Assembly: GCA_900547785.1 (NCBI GenBank)
Contig: URIB01000004.1
Span: 1-64,000, forward strand
From: an uncultured Dialister sp.
Lineage (GTDB): Bacteria; Bacillota; Negativicutes; Veillonellales; Dialisteraceae
Length of the DNA: 64,000 bases
Direction of reading: 5' to 3'
Shown here: positions 62,901-64,000 of the stretch, in pieces
Position numbering within the stretch: position 1 is the first letter of the stretch
How the letters are laid out: the number at the start of each line of letters is the position of its first letter
Translations under genes and position numbers: made by a program
The notes under the pieces: generated by a model
The model's input: only the letters and a program-made list of their open reading frames with translations
What the model was told of the DNA's origin: nothing
Database searches by the model: none

Positions 62901-63161
62901 ATCAAGAAAATTCACGAGAAGGGTGAAAACTGTGAGAAATATTTAAAATCAGGGAAAGTTGACTTGGTTTTGAACACAATTTCTTATGGAAGTCAAATTG
63001 AGCAGGAAGGATATGATTTGAGACGAATTGCCGTAGAATTGGCGATTCCCTGTCTGACATCTCTGGATACGGCGAAAGAGGTTCTGCGTGTTATGGCTGA
63101 ATCGGGAAGTGAAGAAACAAAACATGTAGAAGCTGTGCAGGACTATATAAAGGAGGTTTAG
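59955..63161 (+). CDS. carB: Carbamoyl-phosphate synthase large subunit
   Basis: A 1068-residue synthetase made of two related ATP-grasp halves; [20 protein letters not shown] (first) and [20 protein letters not shown] (second) mark them. The C-terminal allosteric domain starts near residue 935. Length is normal. Feedback control is through that domain. Confidence 0.98.
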   Translation: [1068 protein letters not shown]

Positions 63162-63163
63162 TT

Positions 63164-63928
63164 TTGTCTGGCTATATAGAAAAAGGAGTTATACGTCTGC
63201 ACGAAAAGGTCGGGACAGATATATGGAGAATGCAGGCGGAATTGCCACGAACTGCTAAGGATGCAAAGCCGGGACAATTTGTCCATGTTAGTGTAAACGA
63301 CGCAAGCAAACTGCTGAGACGACCAATTTCTATTGCAGGAACAGACCTGGTGAAGGGTCTTGTAGAAATCATTTACCGTGTTGTTGGTGAAGGAACAGAA
63401 CGACTCTCTCGCATGAATGTGGGAGATACAATAGACAGTCTCGGACCACTTGGAACAAGTTTCTCGTTAAATGCAGCACATATTGTGGGTGTTGGCGGAG
63501 GAGTAGGAATTGCACCGATACTTTTTTTGGCGAGAGAAGCATTGTCGGGGCAGATGACAATTGTCATCGGAGGAAGAAATAAATCAGAAGTATTTTGGAA
63601 AGAGTTTTTTCCTAAAAATATGAGAAAACTCATTGTTACTACGGATGACGGGTCATATGGCATTAAAGGATTCTCCGTTTCCGTATTGCCGGATATCTTA
63701 AAAAAAGACAATGTTGATCAGGTCTGTGTCTGCGGACCGAGTATTATGATGAGGGCTACGGCAGAAATTGCGCACCGGTTAGATGTTTATTGTGAAGTAT
63801 CTATGGAAAGGCGTATGGGATGCGGAACCGGGACTTGTCTTGCATGTGTATGTGATAAAACAAAAGGCGGACATTATAAGGTCTGCCTTGACGGTCCCGT
63901 GTTTGATGCGAGTGAGGTGATTTTATGA
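63164..63928 (+). CDS. pyrK: Dihydroorotate dehydrogenase electron-transfer subunit PyrK
   Basis: A 254-residue FAD and 2Fe-2S protein. The FAD/NAD part has RRPISIAG and GGGVGIAPILFL; the cluster cysteines lie in CGTGTCLACVC and a last KVCLDGP. PyrK passes electrons from dihydroorotate via PyrD to NAD+. TTG start, seven bases after AAGGAGG. It overlaps pyrD. Confidence 0.94.
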   Translation: MSGYIEKGVIRLHEKVGTDIWRMQAELPRTAKDAKPGQFVHVSVNDASKLLRRPISIAGTDLVKGLVEIIYRVVGEGTERLSRMNVGDTIDSLGPLGTSFSLNAAHIVGVGGGVGIAPILFLAREALSGQMTIVIGGRNKSEVFWKEFFPKNMRKLIVTTDDGSYGIKGFSVSVLPDILKKDNVDQVCVCGPSIMMRATAEIAHRLDVYCEVSMERRMGCGTGTCLACVCDKTKGGHYKVCLDGPVFDASEVIL

Positions 63929-64000
63929 ATCTGGGCGTAAATTTTCTCGGTATTCATATGAAGTCCCCGCTGATTGCTGCTTCGGGAACATTCGGTTTCG
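63925..64000 (+). CDS. pyrD: Dihydroorotate dehydrogenase PyrD, N-terminal part
   Basis: Only 25 codons are seen. MNLGVNFLGIHMKSPLIAASGTFGF-type start (with SPLIAASGTFG) is that of the class 1B enzyme that pairs with PyrK. The ATG overlaps the pyrK stop as ATGA. The rest lies beyond the window. Confidence 0.88.
   Translation, partial: MNLGVNFLGIHMKSPLIAASGTFGF

Overview
The window is a chromosomal segment of a low-to-moderate GC diderm Firmicute of the class Negativicutes, probably the Veillonellaceae. A Dialister-like genus is my guess and is not proven. The evidence is the combination of Firmicute features (strong Shine-Dalgarno sites, sigma-A type promoters, a CIRCE element at groESL, many TTG starts) with outer-membrane genes: the aromatic-ended tail of an OmpM-like porin, Skp, ExbB/ExbD/TonB and a complete Kdo/lipid A/Lpt block. 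No phage, insertion sequence or CRISPR array was seen. Almost all of it is core genome.

Layout. 1-3.5 kb: porin end, a YbjN-like protein, Skp, exbB-exbD-tonB. 3.5-8.0 kb (minus strand): a cysteine/cystine ABC importer and a PatB/MalY C-S lyase. They lie behind a leader with a 29-codon peptide containing six cysteines and an intrinsic terminator just before the first structural gene, which looks like a ribosome-mediated cysteine attenuator. 8.1-17.7 kb: nitroreductase, a secreted protein, tRNA-Val, GtrA, a uracil-DNA glycosylase-like protein, two ArnT-like GT39 glycosyltransferases, DedA, an orphan amino-acid binding protein and NadE. 17.8-23.6 kb: radical SAM protein, phoH, ybeY, cdd, era, corC-like and recO-like genes. 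Two of these may use ATT start codons. 23.6-24.9 kb: sstT.

25.1-40.2 kb is a run of tightly packed genes for building and exporting lipopolysaccharide: lpxI, lpxB, msbA, waaA, lpxK, kdsB, kdsA, kdsD, kdsC, an LpxL-type acyltransferase, lptC, lptA, lptB, one lptF/G permease, a DUF3084 protein and a YqgF-like protein. It is followed by tRNA-Pro and tRNA-Arg, two very small ORFs, rpoD, rplS, a secreted protein, trmL, ylbF, murB and groES-groEL.

47.6-54.8 kb: a membrane-anchored protein, an aldehyde dehydrogenase, a protein with three Tudor/SH3-like repeats, and a cobamide operon. That operon has two adjacent cobT homologues (ArsAB-like, as known for phenolic cobamides) and a third gene that resembles the LarC1 part of the nickel-pincer cofactor protein but lacks its histidine motifs. 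tRNA-Gly, -Cys and -Leu and a YbaK deacylase follow. 54.9-64 kb: a solitary OLD-family ATPase/nuclease and the pyrimidine operon pyrB-pyrC-carA-carB-pyrK-pyrD, the last gene cut by the window end.

The three most unusual items are the cysteine attenuator (7.78-8.03 kb), the ArsAB plus LarC1-like operon (50.9-53.8 kb) and the triple Tudor-like protein (49.9-50.8 kb).
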